Shown here: positions 26,733 through 34,909 of the stretch, one piece after another
Numbering within the stretch: position 1 is the stretch's first letter
How the letters are laid out: the number at the start of each line of letters is the position of its first letter
Assembly (NCBI GenBank): GCA_023411715.1
Contig: JAEYOM010000066.1
Span: forward strand, 1-62,612
DNA: 62,612 bases
Source: Bacillota bacterium
GTDB lineage: Bacteria > Bacillota > Clostridia > Acetivibrionales > DTU013
Direction: 5' to 3'
Position numbers and translations under genes: made by a program
The notes under the pieces: model-generated
What the model was told of the DNA's origin: nothing
Database searches by the model: none
The model's input: only the letters and a program-made list of their open reading frames with translations

Positions 26733-28241
26733 TCAGGCCTCGATTTCCATATTGCCTTCGATGCTCTTGCCTTCTCCGAACACTTTATCGATATGTGTTT
26801 CAGGCATTTTCTTCGTAAGCAGGCTCACAACCGGTACTATCGCCAGGGATACAAGCATCGCGATTGCACCTATATTAGGTGCTTTACCTGCATCCATCTT
26901 ATAAATTATTGCTCCGGCGACTGATACCGCAAATCCTGCTATGAATCCCGACCAGGCGCCGATCTTTGTAGTGCCCTTCCAATACAGTCCGTAGAGGAAC
27001 GGTGCAAGGAATGCGCCGGCAACGGTGCCCCACGAGAATGACATAAGGCTCAAAATCGAATTCGGCGTTACTGCGACCATGAAGGAGAGTATTACGAACA
27101 CACCGCACAAGATTCTCATAAGAAGCATTTCGCTTTCCTTCTTCATGTTCGGGAAGAATGTGCCCTTCACAAGGTCCATTGAAATCGCCGAGCTTGAAAC
27201 AAGCACCAGTGAAGACAGTGTCGACATAGAAGCCGAAAGCACCAGCAGCACTATGATCCCTATAAGGGCGTCGGGCAGCGCTTTCTCGAGCATTATAGGC
27301 ATTACCATGTCGCTGTTTGGTTTCCCATTCGCTCCGAGAGGAAGCGTATTATCCAGGAACAGTCTGCCGAACCCGCCTACGAAATAAGCTCCCCCGGCTA
27401 TGATAAGAGCAAATACCGTCGATATGATGGTACCTCTCTTTACCGCCTGGTCATCTTTTATCGCATAGAATTTATGAACCATCTGCGGCAGTCCCCATGT
27501 TCCGAGGCTCGTTAGAACTATAAGGCCCAGCAGGTTAAGAGGGTTTGCACTTAATGCGCTGACCAGACCTGAGCCGGCATCCGGTATTTCGGAAAGCTTT
27601 TTAATCCCTCCTCCAAGCCCGCCGACTGCCGGGTTTGAAAGGATAAAGAATATCATGAACGCTACACCGAAAAGCATTATTATTCCCTGTACAAAATCGT
27701 TCAGAGCGGTTGCGACATATCCGCCAAGCAGCAGATATATACCGGTCAGCAGCGCCATTGCAGCCATGCAATACAGGAACGGTACACCGAAGGTTCTTTC
27801 GAAAAGATATCCGAGTCCCTGGTAAACAGATGCGGAGTAAGGCACCAGGAAAATGAAAATGATAAGAGCCGTAACGATTTTCATAGCTTTGCTGTTATAA
27901 CGTTTTTCAAAGAATTCGGGCATCGTGGAGACGTTCAGGTCGTGCGTCATCTTACGAGTTTTTCTTGCGAGCACGAGCCAGGCCAGGAGGCTTCCGATTA
28001 TCGCATTTCCTATACCTATCCATGTGGAAGAAATACCGAAGCCCCAGCCGATCTTACCGGCATATCCTATAAATATGACGGCGGAAAAATATGTCGTACC
28101 GTAGGCAAATGCAGATAACCACGGACCCATTTGCCTGCCGCCGAGGAAGAAATCCTGCACATTTTTTACTTTTCTTCTGCTGATGATACCGATAGCGACC
28201 ATTATCGCTATAAAGAGGCCTAAAAATACATACTTTAACAT
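26733..28241 (-). CDS. Sodium:solute symporter (SSS family)
   Basis: A 502-residue integral membrane protein with about 13 transmembrane segments. SSS marks include RRKVKNVQDFFLGGRQMGPW near the N-terminus and GGYVATALNDFVQGIIML in the middle. It should import a small organic solute with Na+. Its place just upstream of iorA-iorB-paaK suggests an aromatic or other carboxylate, but a pantothenate or proline-type substrate cannot be excluded. ATG at 28241 has only a modest site (GGTAGGTC). Confidence 0.85.
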   Translation of the reverse strand: MLKYVFLGLFIAIMVAIGIISRRKVKNVQDFFLGGRQMGPWLSAFAYGTTYFSAVIFIGYAGKIGWGFGISSTWIGIGNAIIGSLLAWLVLARKTRKMTHDLNVSTMPEFFEKRYNSKAMKIVTALIIFIFLVPYSASVYQGLGYLFERTFGVPFLYCMAAMALLTGIYLLLGGYVATALNDFVQGIIMLFGVAFMIFFILSNPAVGGLGGGIKKLSEIPDAGSGLVSALSANPLNLLGLIVLTSLGTWGLPQMVHKFYAIKDDQAVKRGTIISTVFALIIAGGAYFVGGFGRLFLDNTLPLGANGKPNSDMVMPIMLEKALPDALIGIIVLLVLSASMSTLSSLVLVSSSAISMDLVKGTFFPNMKKESEMLLMRILCGVFVILSFMVAVTPNSILSLMSFSWGTVAGAFLAPFLYGLYWKGTTKIGAWSGFIAGFAVSVAGAIIYKMDAGKAPNIGAIAMLVSLAIVPVVSLLTKKMPETHIDKVFGEGKSIEGNMEIEA

Positions 28242-28373
28242 GACCTACCATCCTTCCGTTTTACTTGTTAATTTTTTTCGATCGTACTACCGTTCTAACC
28301 ATTCTACAAGAAGCTGTAAAAGCATTAATATTATACAGCATCTTATTAATAAAAAAAAGAAATATTTTATTAT

Positions 28374-28411
28374 GCCGTATGGCTTTATGTACTCCTATAA
28401 AACCATACGGC
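28374..28411 (-). terminator. Hairpin after the beta-CASP nuclease gene
   Basis: A perfect 9-bp stem GCCGTATGG/CCATACGGC encloses a 20-base loop, 16 bases after the stop at 28427. The tail is AT-rich without a clean U-run, so termination is probable but not certain. Confidence 0.55.
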
Positions 28412-28426
28412 ACTATACGTTCATAA

Positions 28427-30070
28427 TTATTTTATGATTTCCACAATATAATTTTGGAATTTCTGAAGCTTGGCTTTCAGTTCCTCGAGCTCGATATCGT
28501 TCTTGTCAGCCTTAAGGTCGTTCCTGACTATGGATGAAGCCTCCTCGAGTTCATCCTTGAGCTTGTCGAGCATATAAACGATCTCAAGACGCTTGTAATC
28601 GTACTTTGCTTCCTTTCTCTCTTCCGAAGCGACCTTTTTCTCCGTCTCGAATATGCCCTTTGCGGTGACCATGAAGGTTTCTCCGCGATCCGGAATAACG
28701 GTGTCTATCCCGAGTTCGTTCCTTAATATGCCGGAAAACTCGTTCATAGCTTCTTCTTCACCATGGATTATGAAAATGTTTTTCGGTTTTTTTGCAAAAT
28801 GCTTCACCCAGTCGAGCAGGCCGTTCTTGTCGGCATGGCCTGAAAAGCCTTCGATCATTTCGATCCTCGCGTTGACCGTTATCTCTTCTCCGAAGATCCT
28901 GACTTTTTTGGCTCCGTCGACGAGACGTCTTCCGAGTGTCCCTGCGGCCTGGTAACCTACGAATATTACGGAGGATTCCTTACGCCACAGGTTATGCTTG
29001 AGATGATGCTTGATTCGTCCGGCTTCACACATTCCGCTGGCTGAAATAATCATCATGCTTTCTTTTCTATCGTTGAGCGCTTTTGATTCTTCCGAACTTT
29101 GCGTGAATTGAAGGCCCGGAAAATCCAGCGGGTTGTCTCCGTTCTTTATATATTCCCTTGCCTCTTCATCAAAACAATCAAGATTGTTCCTGAAAACCTG
29201 CGTGGCTGATACGGCCAGTGGGCTGTCGACATACACAGGTATCTTCAGCAGAGCGTTTATCTTATCCCCGTATTTTTCATGCTGTTTGAAAAGGTCGTAT
29301 ATTATCTCCTGCGTCCTGCCGACGGCAAATGACGGGATAACTACATTTCCGCCTTTAGCGACAGTTGATGTGATTATCTCTATAAAACGGTCGATCTTGT
29401 TTTCCACATTTGCATGGACCCTGTTTCCGTAAGTCGATTCAATAAACAGGTAATCGGTGTCTTCAATAATGCTTGGATCCCTTAGGATAGGCATGTTTTT
29501 ATTGCCGAGGTCACCGGAGAATACCAGCTTGACGTCAGCACCGTTATCATTTATCCAGAGCTCCACTATTGAAGACCCGAGTATATGTCCCGCATCGTTG
29601 AACCGTACTCTTATCTGGTCGTTCAGCCTGACTTCTTCGAAATAGTTTACGCCGGAAAACAGCTTCATACAGTCAATGGCATCCTGGCTCGTATATAAAG
29701 GTGCTATCGGAGGCAAACCGGCCCTCTCCCTCTTCCTGTTTACCCATTCATTTTCAAATTCCTGTATATGGCCGCTGTCCGGCAGCATGATCGAACACAG
29801 CTCCTTTGTTGCCTTAGTCGCATATATACTGCCTTTGAAGCCGTTTGTATAGAGCTTTGGTATACGTCCGCTGTGATCTATGTGGGAATGCGTCAGCAAA
29901 ATAAAGTCAAGCTCCCCCGGATTAAAGGGAAAAGGCTCGTGATTCAGCGCGTCATCCGTGCTGCTGCCCTGGAACATACCGCAGTCAACGAGAAAATTGT
30001 ACTTTCCTGTTTCTATATAGTAGCAAGAACCTGTAACTGTCTTTGCAGCTCCCAGAAATGTTATCTTCAT
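28427..30070 (-). CDS. Metallo-beta-lactamase/beta-CASP family ribonuclease
   Basis: A 547-residue cytoplasmic nuclease of the bacterial CPSF-like group. The metal site HSHIDHSG is near residue 60, further ligands are in GHILGSS and FSGDLG, and the beta-CASP part includes FVGYQAAGTLGRR and EMIEGFSGHAD. A C-terminal tail of about 80 residues (from EKKVASEERKEAKYDY) is charged and coiled-coil-like, unlike the shortest family members. The ATG at 30070 lies seven bases after AGGT; the GTG at 30079 is an alternative. It stands alone. Confidence 0.88.
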   Translation of the reverse strand: MKITFLGAAKTVTGSCYYIETGKYNFLVDCGMFQGSSTDDALNHEPFPFNPGELDFILLTHSHIDHSGRIPKLYTNGFKGSIYATKATKELCSIMLPDSGHIQEFENEWVNRKRERAGLPPIAPLYTSQDAIDCMKLFSGVNYFEEVRLNDQIRVRFNDAGHILGSSIVELWINDNGADVKLVFSGDLGNKNMPILRDPSIIEDTDYLFIESTYGNRVHANVENKIDRFIEIITSTVAKGGNVVIPSFAVGRTQEIIYDLFKQHEKYGDKINALLKIPVYVDSPLAVSATQVFRNNLDCFDEEAREYIKNGDNPLDFPGLQFTQSSEESKALNDRKESMMIISASGMCEAGRIKHHLKHNLWRKESSVIFVGYQAAGTLGRRLVDGAKKVRIFGEEITVNARIEMIEGFSGHADKNGLLDWVKHFAKKPKNIFIIHGEEEAMNEFSGILRNELGIDTVIPDRGETFMVTAKGIFETEKKVASEERKEAKYDYKRLEIVYMLDKLKDELEEASSIVRNDLKADKNDIELEELKAKLQKFQNYIVEIIK

Positions 30071-30216
30071 ATAACGCACCTCACATTTTTATTATACGTT
30101 TATCAGATATATGTGTAAAGTATCGGATATATTATTCGATAAAAGAAACGGTTTTCCTTCCGTCAAAAATCGTCAAAAGCGGACTGCATCTTCCGTATAA
30201 ATAGCATAAAATGGGC

Positions 30217-30245
30217 TTGACTTAATGCAGCGTATGTCTTATACT
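30217..30245 (+). promoter_or_regulatory. tRNA-Tyr promoter
   Basis: TTGACT (30217-30222) and TATACT (30240-30245) are separated by 17 bases, about 57 bases before the mature tRNA. The leader contains an inverted repeat (TTTTCAAC ... GTTGAAAA, about 30256-30291) just before the tRNA 5' end. Confidence 0.75.
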
Positions 30246-30301
30246 TGTTTTTGTCACTTTTCAACGGCCTTTTTAAACCGGCTGTTGAAAATGAATATTA
30301 C

Positions 30302-30386
30302 GGAGGGGTTCCCGAGCGGCCAAAGGGGGCAGACTGTAAATCTGTTGTCTCTGACTTCGATGGTTCGAATCCATCTCCCTCCACCA
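30302..30386 (+). tRNA. tRNA-Tyr (GTA)
   Basis: Acceptor stem GGAGGGG pairs with TCCCTCC (one G-T pair), followed by discriminator A and encoded CCA. The anticodon stem-loop CAGACTGTAAATCTG gives anticodon GTA. The variable arm is long, as expected for bacterial tRNA-Tyr, and the T-loop GGTTCGAATCC is intact. A terminator follows. Confidence 0.97.
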
Positions 30387-30397
30387 CAATTTACCTG

Positions 30398-30424
30398 AAA
30401 AGCCCTTGATTCCAAGGGCTTTTC
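30398..30424. terminator. Bidirectional terminator between tRNA-Tyr and the oxidoreductase gene
   Basis: AAAAGCCCTTG/CAAGGGCTTTT forms an 11-bp stem around ATTC. The A and T ends let it serve both the plus-strand tRNA and the minus-strand oxidoreductase gene, which stops at 30437. Confidence 0.85.
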
Positions 30425-30436
30425 GATTATAGTCCG

Positions 30437-31852
30437 TCAGCTTTCAAAGCTTGCAAATTCTCTTCCGTCTTCCCTGCATATGCACTTAATACTATTTTTA
30501 CCGGAAATAGCTGCCGATGGTAGACCGCCTGTTGACTGAGTCCATTGGCCTGCCAGATAAAAGCCCGAAAGCCCCGGCAGCACGTTGGGAATCTTTTGCA
30601 TTGTAGACTTCCAGCCGCAGTATGCTCCCTGCCACACATGTGTGTACCGGTAATATGTCATCGGGGTAGCTACATCCAATACTTCGATTTTCCCTTTTGC
30701 CTTGGGAAATTTTCTTTCAAAAAGACTTATAAACCAGTCTGCTACTTTTTTCTTTTCATTCTTATAATTTTCAACGTCCTTATAAAGCTCTTCCCAATAC
30801 CGATAATCAGCATGGATCAGCGATGTGACCACAGATTTACCGGGAGCGCATAAAGTCTTGTCAAAACAATAATGCTTTATCAATAGCTGCGTGTTTTCAA
30901 CCCCGCCTATTTGGACCGGGTTGTCAAGCATCATATTGATACAGTATGGATAACCGGACAGATCGCAATTCACTCCCATAGATACCTGAACAGACGTACC
31001 GGATACCTTTTTGCTGTTGTACAGGGATTTTATTTCGTCATCGATATATTGCCCTTTTAGTAAATTGTAAATGGATGAGTACCCGTCTATGGCCGAAACT
31101 ACAAAGTCAGCAGTATGTACGGATCCGTCGGCAAGCATTATGCCTGCGGCTCTGTTATCCCGGACAAGGACTTCCTCTGCCCTGGAACCGTAAAATATTT
31201 TGCCTCCAAGTTCCAGGTACCTGCGCTCAATTCCGCGGGCAAACTCGAGAGATCCGCCTACAGGCCAGCAGGCATCCTTATTATTGTATATTGACAATTG
31301 AAAAATCAGTGAAAACACTGTGTAGTCCTTTGATGAAAAAGCAATGAGAGCCTCTCGTAGGAATGGATTGCTAAACCGCTGAACAAAATCACCCATAGTA
31401 ATCCTGAAGTATTTCACAAGACCTTCATCCATGGAAGCTGTGCGGATATCCTTAAACCTCCGGACGGCAGCTGTCAGTTCCCTGATCACTTCAGCGTCCC
31501 GGCTCGACAACTCCAACAGATGGGCCTCCAGCTTATCCACATCACAATACATAATTAGCTTTTTACCTTCGCTGTTTTCTATCTGCATAATATAATCATG
31601 ATATAGAAACTCCTTGCCCTTAAAGGCTCCCAACTCTTTCCAGGTATTATGGAACATGCTCTCAGGGTTTACGCCCATAAGCCAGTGAATACAGCCATCT
31701 ATCCGGTAGCCCTTTCTGTCCCATGAGGTACAAAGTCCGCCTGGGATATTATGCATTTCGAATATTTGGGTCTCATATCCGTTCAATTGTCCATAACAGC
31801 CCGCCGACAATCCGGCAATTCCCGCCCCTATGATAATAATTTTCTTGTTCAT
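30437..31852 (-). CDS. CrtI/phytoene-desaturase-like FAD-dependent oxidoreductase
   Basis: A 471-residue flavoprotein of the COG1233 type. The Rossmann motif IIIIGAGIAGLSAGCYGQ is at residues 4-21 and a second FAD contact (GFYLAGQWTQSTGGLPSA) is near the C-terminus. Relatives include carotenoid desaturases and isomerases, but no isoprenoid synthase genes are nearby, so a carotenoid role is not supported. The ATG at 31852 follows GAGGT. It lies 17 bases after a PadR regulator gene and is almost certainly controlled by it. Confidence 0.82.
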   Translation of the reverse strand: MNKKIIIIGAGIAGLSAGCYGQLNGYETQIFEMHNIPGGLCTSWDRKGYRIDGCIHWLMGVNPESMFHNTWKELGAFKGKEFLYHDYIMQIENSEGKKLIMYCDVDKLEAHLLELSSRDAEVIRELTAAVRRFKDIRTASMDEGLVKYFRITMGDFVQRFSNPFLREALIAFSSKDYTVFSLIFQLSIYNNKDACWPVGGSLEFARGIERRYLELGGKIFYGSRAEEVLVRDNRAAGIMLADGSVHTADFVVSAIDGYSSIYNLLKGQYIDDEIKSLYNSKKVSGTSVQVSMGVNCDLSGYPYCINMMLDNPVQIGGVENTQLLIKHYCFDKTLCAPGKSVVTSLIHADYRYWEELYKDVENYKNEKKKVADWFISLFERKFPKAKGKIEVLDVATPMTYYRYTHVWQGAYCGWKSTMQKIPNVLPGLSGFYLAGQWTQSTGGLPSAAISGKNSIKCICREDGREFASFES

Positions 31853-31869
31853 GCTAAACCTCACAAATA

Positions 31870-32439
31870 CTAAATATTTAATAATTTCTTATGCTCTCTG
31901 ATATTCCGGATAGTCTCTTCACACCATTGTATCCTGAACCTCGCATCGTAAATTGCGTAACGAATGGTAGCCAACCAGTAAGGATACCCCCGGTCCATCC
32001 TGGTTTTTTCATCGGCATTAAACTCCTTCTCAATTTTTTCGTACTCGTCAAGTCTTTTCAGATGTTTTTGCTTTATCTGCACCATTTCTTCAATTACCTT
32101 ATCTGCCGGAATGTTTCTGGCAAAGGTTAGCTTTAAAAGGAGTTCAAGACGTGCAGGAGTGTTTTCCGTCGGCTGCAAAAGCCATTCTGTCAGTTCTTCC
32201 TTTCCCTTGGCAGTAATGGAATAGATGTTTTTAGCCGGCTTTCCATCACTTTGTTCGACGGTTTTTATTATGACCTTTTCCGTTTCCAGCTGCTTTAGTA
32301 CAGGGTATATATGCCCGAAATTTTCATTCCAGAAATAAGAAATTCCCTTATCGCAGAATTTTTTAATATCGTACCCCGACCCGGGCTTCATACTGAGCAC
32401 TCCGAGAATAGCGTATCTCGTTTTATTAGCCTTTGGCAT
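31870..32439 (-). CDS. PadR family transcriptional regulator
   Basis: A 189-residue repressor. The N-terminal winged helix begins with the family sequence RYAILGVLSMKPGSGYDIKKF, recognition region YPVLKQLETEKVI, and the Vir_C-like C-terminal helical domain (about 95-185) mediates dimerisation. PadR proteins usually respond to phenolic or toxic small molecules. The ATG follows AGGGGGG. Two palindromes in its own promoter suggest autoregulation together with the downstream oxidoreductase. Confidence 0.92.
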   Translation of the reverse strand: MPKANKTRYAILGVLSMKPGSGYDIKKFCDKGISYFWNENFGHIYPVLKQLETEKVIIKTVEQSDGKPAKNIYSITAKGKEELTEWLLQPTENTPARLELLLKLTFARNIPADKVIEEMVQIKQKHLKRLDEYEKIEKEFNADEKTRMDRGYPYWLATIRYAIYDARFRIQWCEETIRNIREHKKLLNI

Positions 32440-32460
32440 TTAGCACCCCCCTATATCTTA

Positions 32461-32508
32461 GTGATATATATCACAATGATATATTATCACTATGGAGAAT
32501 AATGTCAA
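32461..32508 (-). promoter_or_regulatory. padR promoter with double PadR-type operator
   Basis: TTGACA (32508-32503) and TAATAT (32486-32481) are 16 bases apart on the minus strand. Two similar elements overlap or follow the -10: the perfect palindrome GTGATATATATCAC (32461-32474) and GTGATAATATATCA (32490-32477, minus strand). PadR dimers typically bind ATGT/GTGAT-type palindromes, so this is a likely autoregulatory site. Confidence 0.65.
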
Positions 32509-32544
32509 GTCTTTCTTTGATACTATTGAAAAGATAATAGGAAA

Positions 32545-32569
32545 TAAAAAAACCCCTGAATTTCAGGGG
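32545..32569 (-). terminator. Intrinsic terminator after murD
   Basis: CCCCTGAA/TTCAGGGG forms an 8-bp stem with a minimal loop, followed on the minus strand by a T-run (TTTTTTT). It lies 15 bases after the murD stop. Confidence 0.88.
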
Positions 32570-32583
32570 CAATTCGTTTATTT

Positions 32584-33978
32584 TTAAAGACTGTTTACGA
32601 TCGTCTTGAAGGCTATGCCGCGTTCCTCAAAGTTTTTGAACATGTCGAAGCTTGCGCTTGCCGGGGAAAGCAGGACTATATCCTTTTCAATGGCTTTTTC
32701 GCAGGCCTTTCTCACAGCTTCCTCGAGCGAGGAGCAGCGAATGACCGGTATGTCGGCTCCTTTGCCCGTTCTTGCCGTTTCGTCGCGCAGCGCTTTCTCG
32801 ATCTTGTCTGACGTCTGTCCTACCAATACCAGGCATTTTACGCGTTCCGTCAAAGTTTTTCCCAGTTCGTCGTATGGGATTTGCTTGTCATAACCGCCCG
32901 CTATCAGTATTACTCTGCTCTTGAAGGCGTGTATGCTCGCGATAGTCCTTGTCGGGCTCGAACCAATCGAATCATTGTAGAAGCTGATTCCGTTCACATC
33001 CCTTACATGCTCGATCCTGTGTTCCACACCTCTGAACGCGACTGCGACTGCCTTTATTGCCGCAGGCTTCACAAAATCTATCGTTGCCGCAGCCGCAGCC
33101 ATATAATTTTCTATATTGTGCTCTCCCGGCAGAAGGATCTCATCGGTCCTGACTATTTCGAGATCCTTTCCCCCGCTGCGGTATATAATGCTTCCTCCCG
33201 ACAGCACTATGCCTTCATCGAGCTGCGACCTCCTGCTGAACAGTATTACCTTGCCCGCACCTTCCTTTGCGAATTCACGGGTGGTATCGTTGTCGTAGTT
33301 GACTACGAGCGTGTCGTTTTCATTCTGATAGAGGAAGATGTTCCTCTTGGCGTCCGAATATTCCTTCATCGATTTATGTACATCGAGATGGTTGGGCGAA
33401 AGATTTGTCACAACGGCCGTATGCAGCCTGTTTCTCATGGTTTGGAGCTGAAAACTGCTAAGTTCCAGTACGACCATGTCTGTTTCCTGTATCTCATCGA
33501 TCTTATCGAGCAGCGGAGTCCCTATATTGCCTCCCAGCCAGCATTTGTATCCCTGGCGGCTTAGTATCCTGTATATCAGCGTAGTTGTGGTAGTTTTGCC
33601 GTCGCTTCCCGTTACGGCGAATATCCTTGCAGAGCAAAGCTTGCAGAAAGTCTCCATTTCGGAGGTGATTTCAGCGCCTGCCTCAGCCTCCCTCAAAAGC
33701 TCTGGGATATCAAAACGTATTTTCGGAGTTTTAAATATTATGTCGAAGCCTTTCAATTGCTTGAGATAATCAGGTCCGAGGCTGTATTTTACATTGAGTC
33801 CCTTCAATTCGTCCAGCGACTGCCTGAGTGAATTCTCGCCCGCCTTGTCAAAAGCTGTGATTTCAACTCCAAGGCTGCCAAGGTATTTTATGAGCGGTGT
33901 ATTACTGATTCCGATACCTAAAACGGCTACTTTCTTTGTTACGATCTCTTTCTTAAACTGCTCGAGCTTGTCGTTCAA
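32584..33978 (-). CDS. murD: UDP-N-acetylmuramoylalanine-D-glutamate ligase
   Basis: Cytoplasmic ATP-dependent ligase adding D-glutamate to UDP-MurNAc-L-Ala in peptidoglycan synthesis. The 464-residue protein has an N-terminal UDP-binding Rossmann domain (VAVLGIGISNTPLIKYLG), the ATP loop VTGSDGKTTTTTLI (about residues 119-132) and C-terminal motif GGYDKQIPYDEL. The start is TTG at 33978, eight bases after GGAGG; no ATG fits. It is outside the usual dcw cluster and apparently monocistronic, ending at a strong terminator. Confidence 0.94.
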   Translation of the reverse strand: MNDKLEQFKKEIVTKKVAVLGIGISNTPLIKYLGSLGVEITAFDKAGENSLRQSLDELKGLNVKYSLGPDYLKQLKGFDIIFKTPKIRFDIPELLREAEAGAEITSEMETFCKLCSARIFAVTGSDGKTTTTTLIYRILSRQGYKCWLGGNIGTPLLDKIDEIQETDMVVLELSSFQLQTMRNRLHTAVVTNLSPNHLDVHKSMKEYSDAKRNIFLYQNENDTLVVNYDNDTTREFAKEGAGKVILFSRRSQLDEGIVLSGGSIIYRSGGKDLEIVRTDEILLPGEHNIENYMAAAAATIDFVKPAAIKAVAVAFRGVEHRIEHVRDVNGISFYNDSIGSSPTRTIASIHAFKSRVILIAGGYDKQIPYDELGKTLTERVKCLVLVGQTSDKIEKALRDETARTGKGADIPVIRCSSLEEAVRKACEKAIEKDIVLLSPASASFDMFKNFEERGIAFKTIVNSL

Positions 33979-34056
33979 TTCTTCTACCTCCAGATCATCG
34001 ATTCGCCATGTCCTTTACATCACTGTAAAAGATAAAATAATTTTATAAATTTCCAC

Positions 34057-34085
34057 TTGCAATTATACAACATTTCTAGTAGAAT
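34057..34085 (+). promoter_or_regulatory. tRNA-Leu promoter
   Basis: TTGCAA (34057-34062) and TAGAAT (34080-34085) with a 17-base spacer, 19 bases before the mature tRNA 5' end. Confidence 0.7.
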
Positions 34086-34104
34086 TAATATTGCGTTTTG
34101 AAAC

Positions 34105-34191
34105 GCGGGAATGGCGGAATTGGCAGACGCGCTAGCTTCAGGTGCTAGAGCTCGCAAGGGTGTGCAGGTTCAAGTCCTGTTTCCCGCACCA
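34105..34191 (+). tRNA. tRNA-Leu (CAG)
   Basis: Acceptor GCGGGAA pairs with TTCCCGC, discriminator A and encoded CCA. Anticodon stem-loop CTAGCTTCAGGTGCTAG gives anticodon CAG. The long variable arm (AGCTCGCAAGGGTGT region) and the T-loop GGTTCAAGTCC fit a class II leucine tRNA. Followed by a terminator. Confidence 0.97.
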
Positions 34192-34195
34192 GAAA

Positions 34196-34237
34196 AGTGT
34201 TCTTACACATTTAAAAATTGTAAGGACACTTTTTTTT
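34196..34237 (+). terminator. Terminator after tRNA-Leu
   Basis: AGTGTTCTTACA pairs with TGTAAGGACACT (one wobble) around an 11-base loop and is followed by eight T. The remaining stretch to the GNAT gene (34238-34374) shows nothing I recognise. Confidence 0.88.
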
Positions 34238-34374
34238 GTATATCTATGCCATAACCTGCATCCGGGAAACCTGACGCCTGCTTCTTTCTGTCTGTATCCT
34301 CCAAAGGCCGTAAGCATTATTTAACATTTGGAACTTATACTTTGAATATAGAGCCATCCCGGCAGAAACCACCG

Positions 34375-34836
34375 TCATAGTTCAATGGCCATCATTGTTC
34401 TGAAATCTGAAAAACCGGTGTTACCATACAATTGTTTTGCGCTTTTATTTTCAGGCAAAACGTTCAATGTCATAATCCTGTTACCACGTTCTGCTGCCAT
34501 CTGCTTCGCTCTTTCTATCAGTGCTTTTCCGATGCCCTGGCGCCGGTACTCAGAAAGCACTATTAAAGACTCCAGATGGCAAACTTTCTCCTCCTCAATG
34601 AGAGCCATGCCCACCGGTTTTCCGTCCGCCCAAGCCAGAAGCGCAAAACTGTTTTTACCTGAAAGTATATCCTGCCAAAAACTATCCAGCGCGCTGCTTT
34701 CTTCATTTACGGAAATCGGCCTGAGAAAGTCCGGTAACAAAGGTGACATCTCTTCATCCAGCATTTTATTGAATTTCAAAACATAATCCAACCCTGTACT
34801 GTTGGTGATTTGTTCCATTTTTAAATTTCTACTCAT
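34375..34836 (-). CDS. GNAT family N-acetyltransferase
   Basis: A 153-residue single-domain acetyltransferase. The acetyl-CoA motif RRQGIGKALIERAKQMA is at about residues 97-113, with the following beta-strand and NKSAKQLYGNTGFSDFRTMM as motif B. ATG at 34836 follows AAAGAGGT. It stands alone between tRNA-Leu and dinB. The acceptor substrate cannot be predicted. Confidence 0.87.
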   Translation of the reverse strand: MSRNLKMEQITNSTGLDYVLKFNKMLDEEMSPLLPDFLRPISVNEESSALDSFWQDILSGKNSFALLAWADGKPVGMALIEEEKVCHLESLIVLSEYRRQGIGKALIERAKQMAAERGNRIMTLNVLPENKSAKQLYGNTGFSDFRTMMAIEL

Positions 34837-34909
34837 ACTGATACCTCTTTAATAAAATATAAACAGTCACGGCAACACGGGAAAATTTGACTACTGTCGC
34901 CTTTCATTT

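Noticed and set aside
28374..28411. Riboswitch in the symporter/nuclease gap
   Set aside because: A single hairpin with an AT-rich tail; no conserved aptamer sequence could be recognised.
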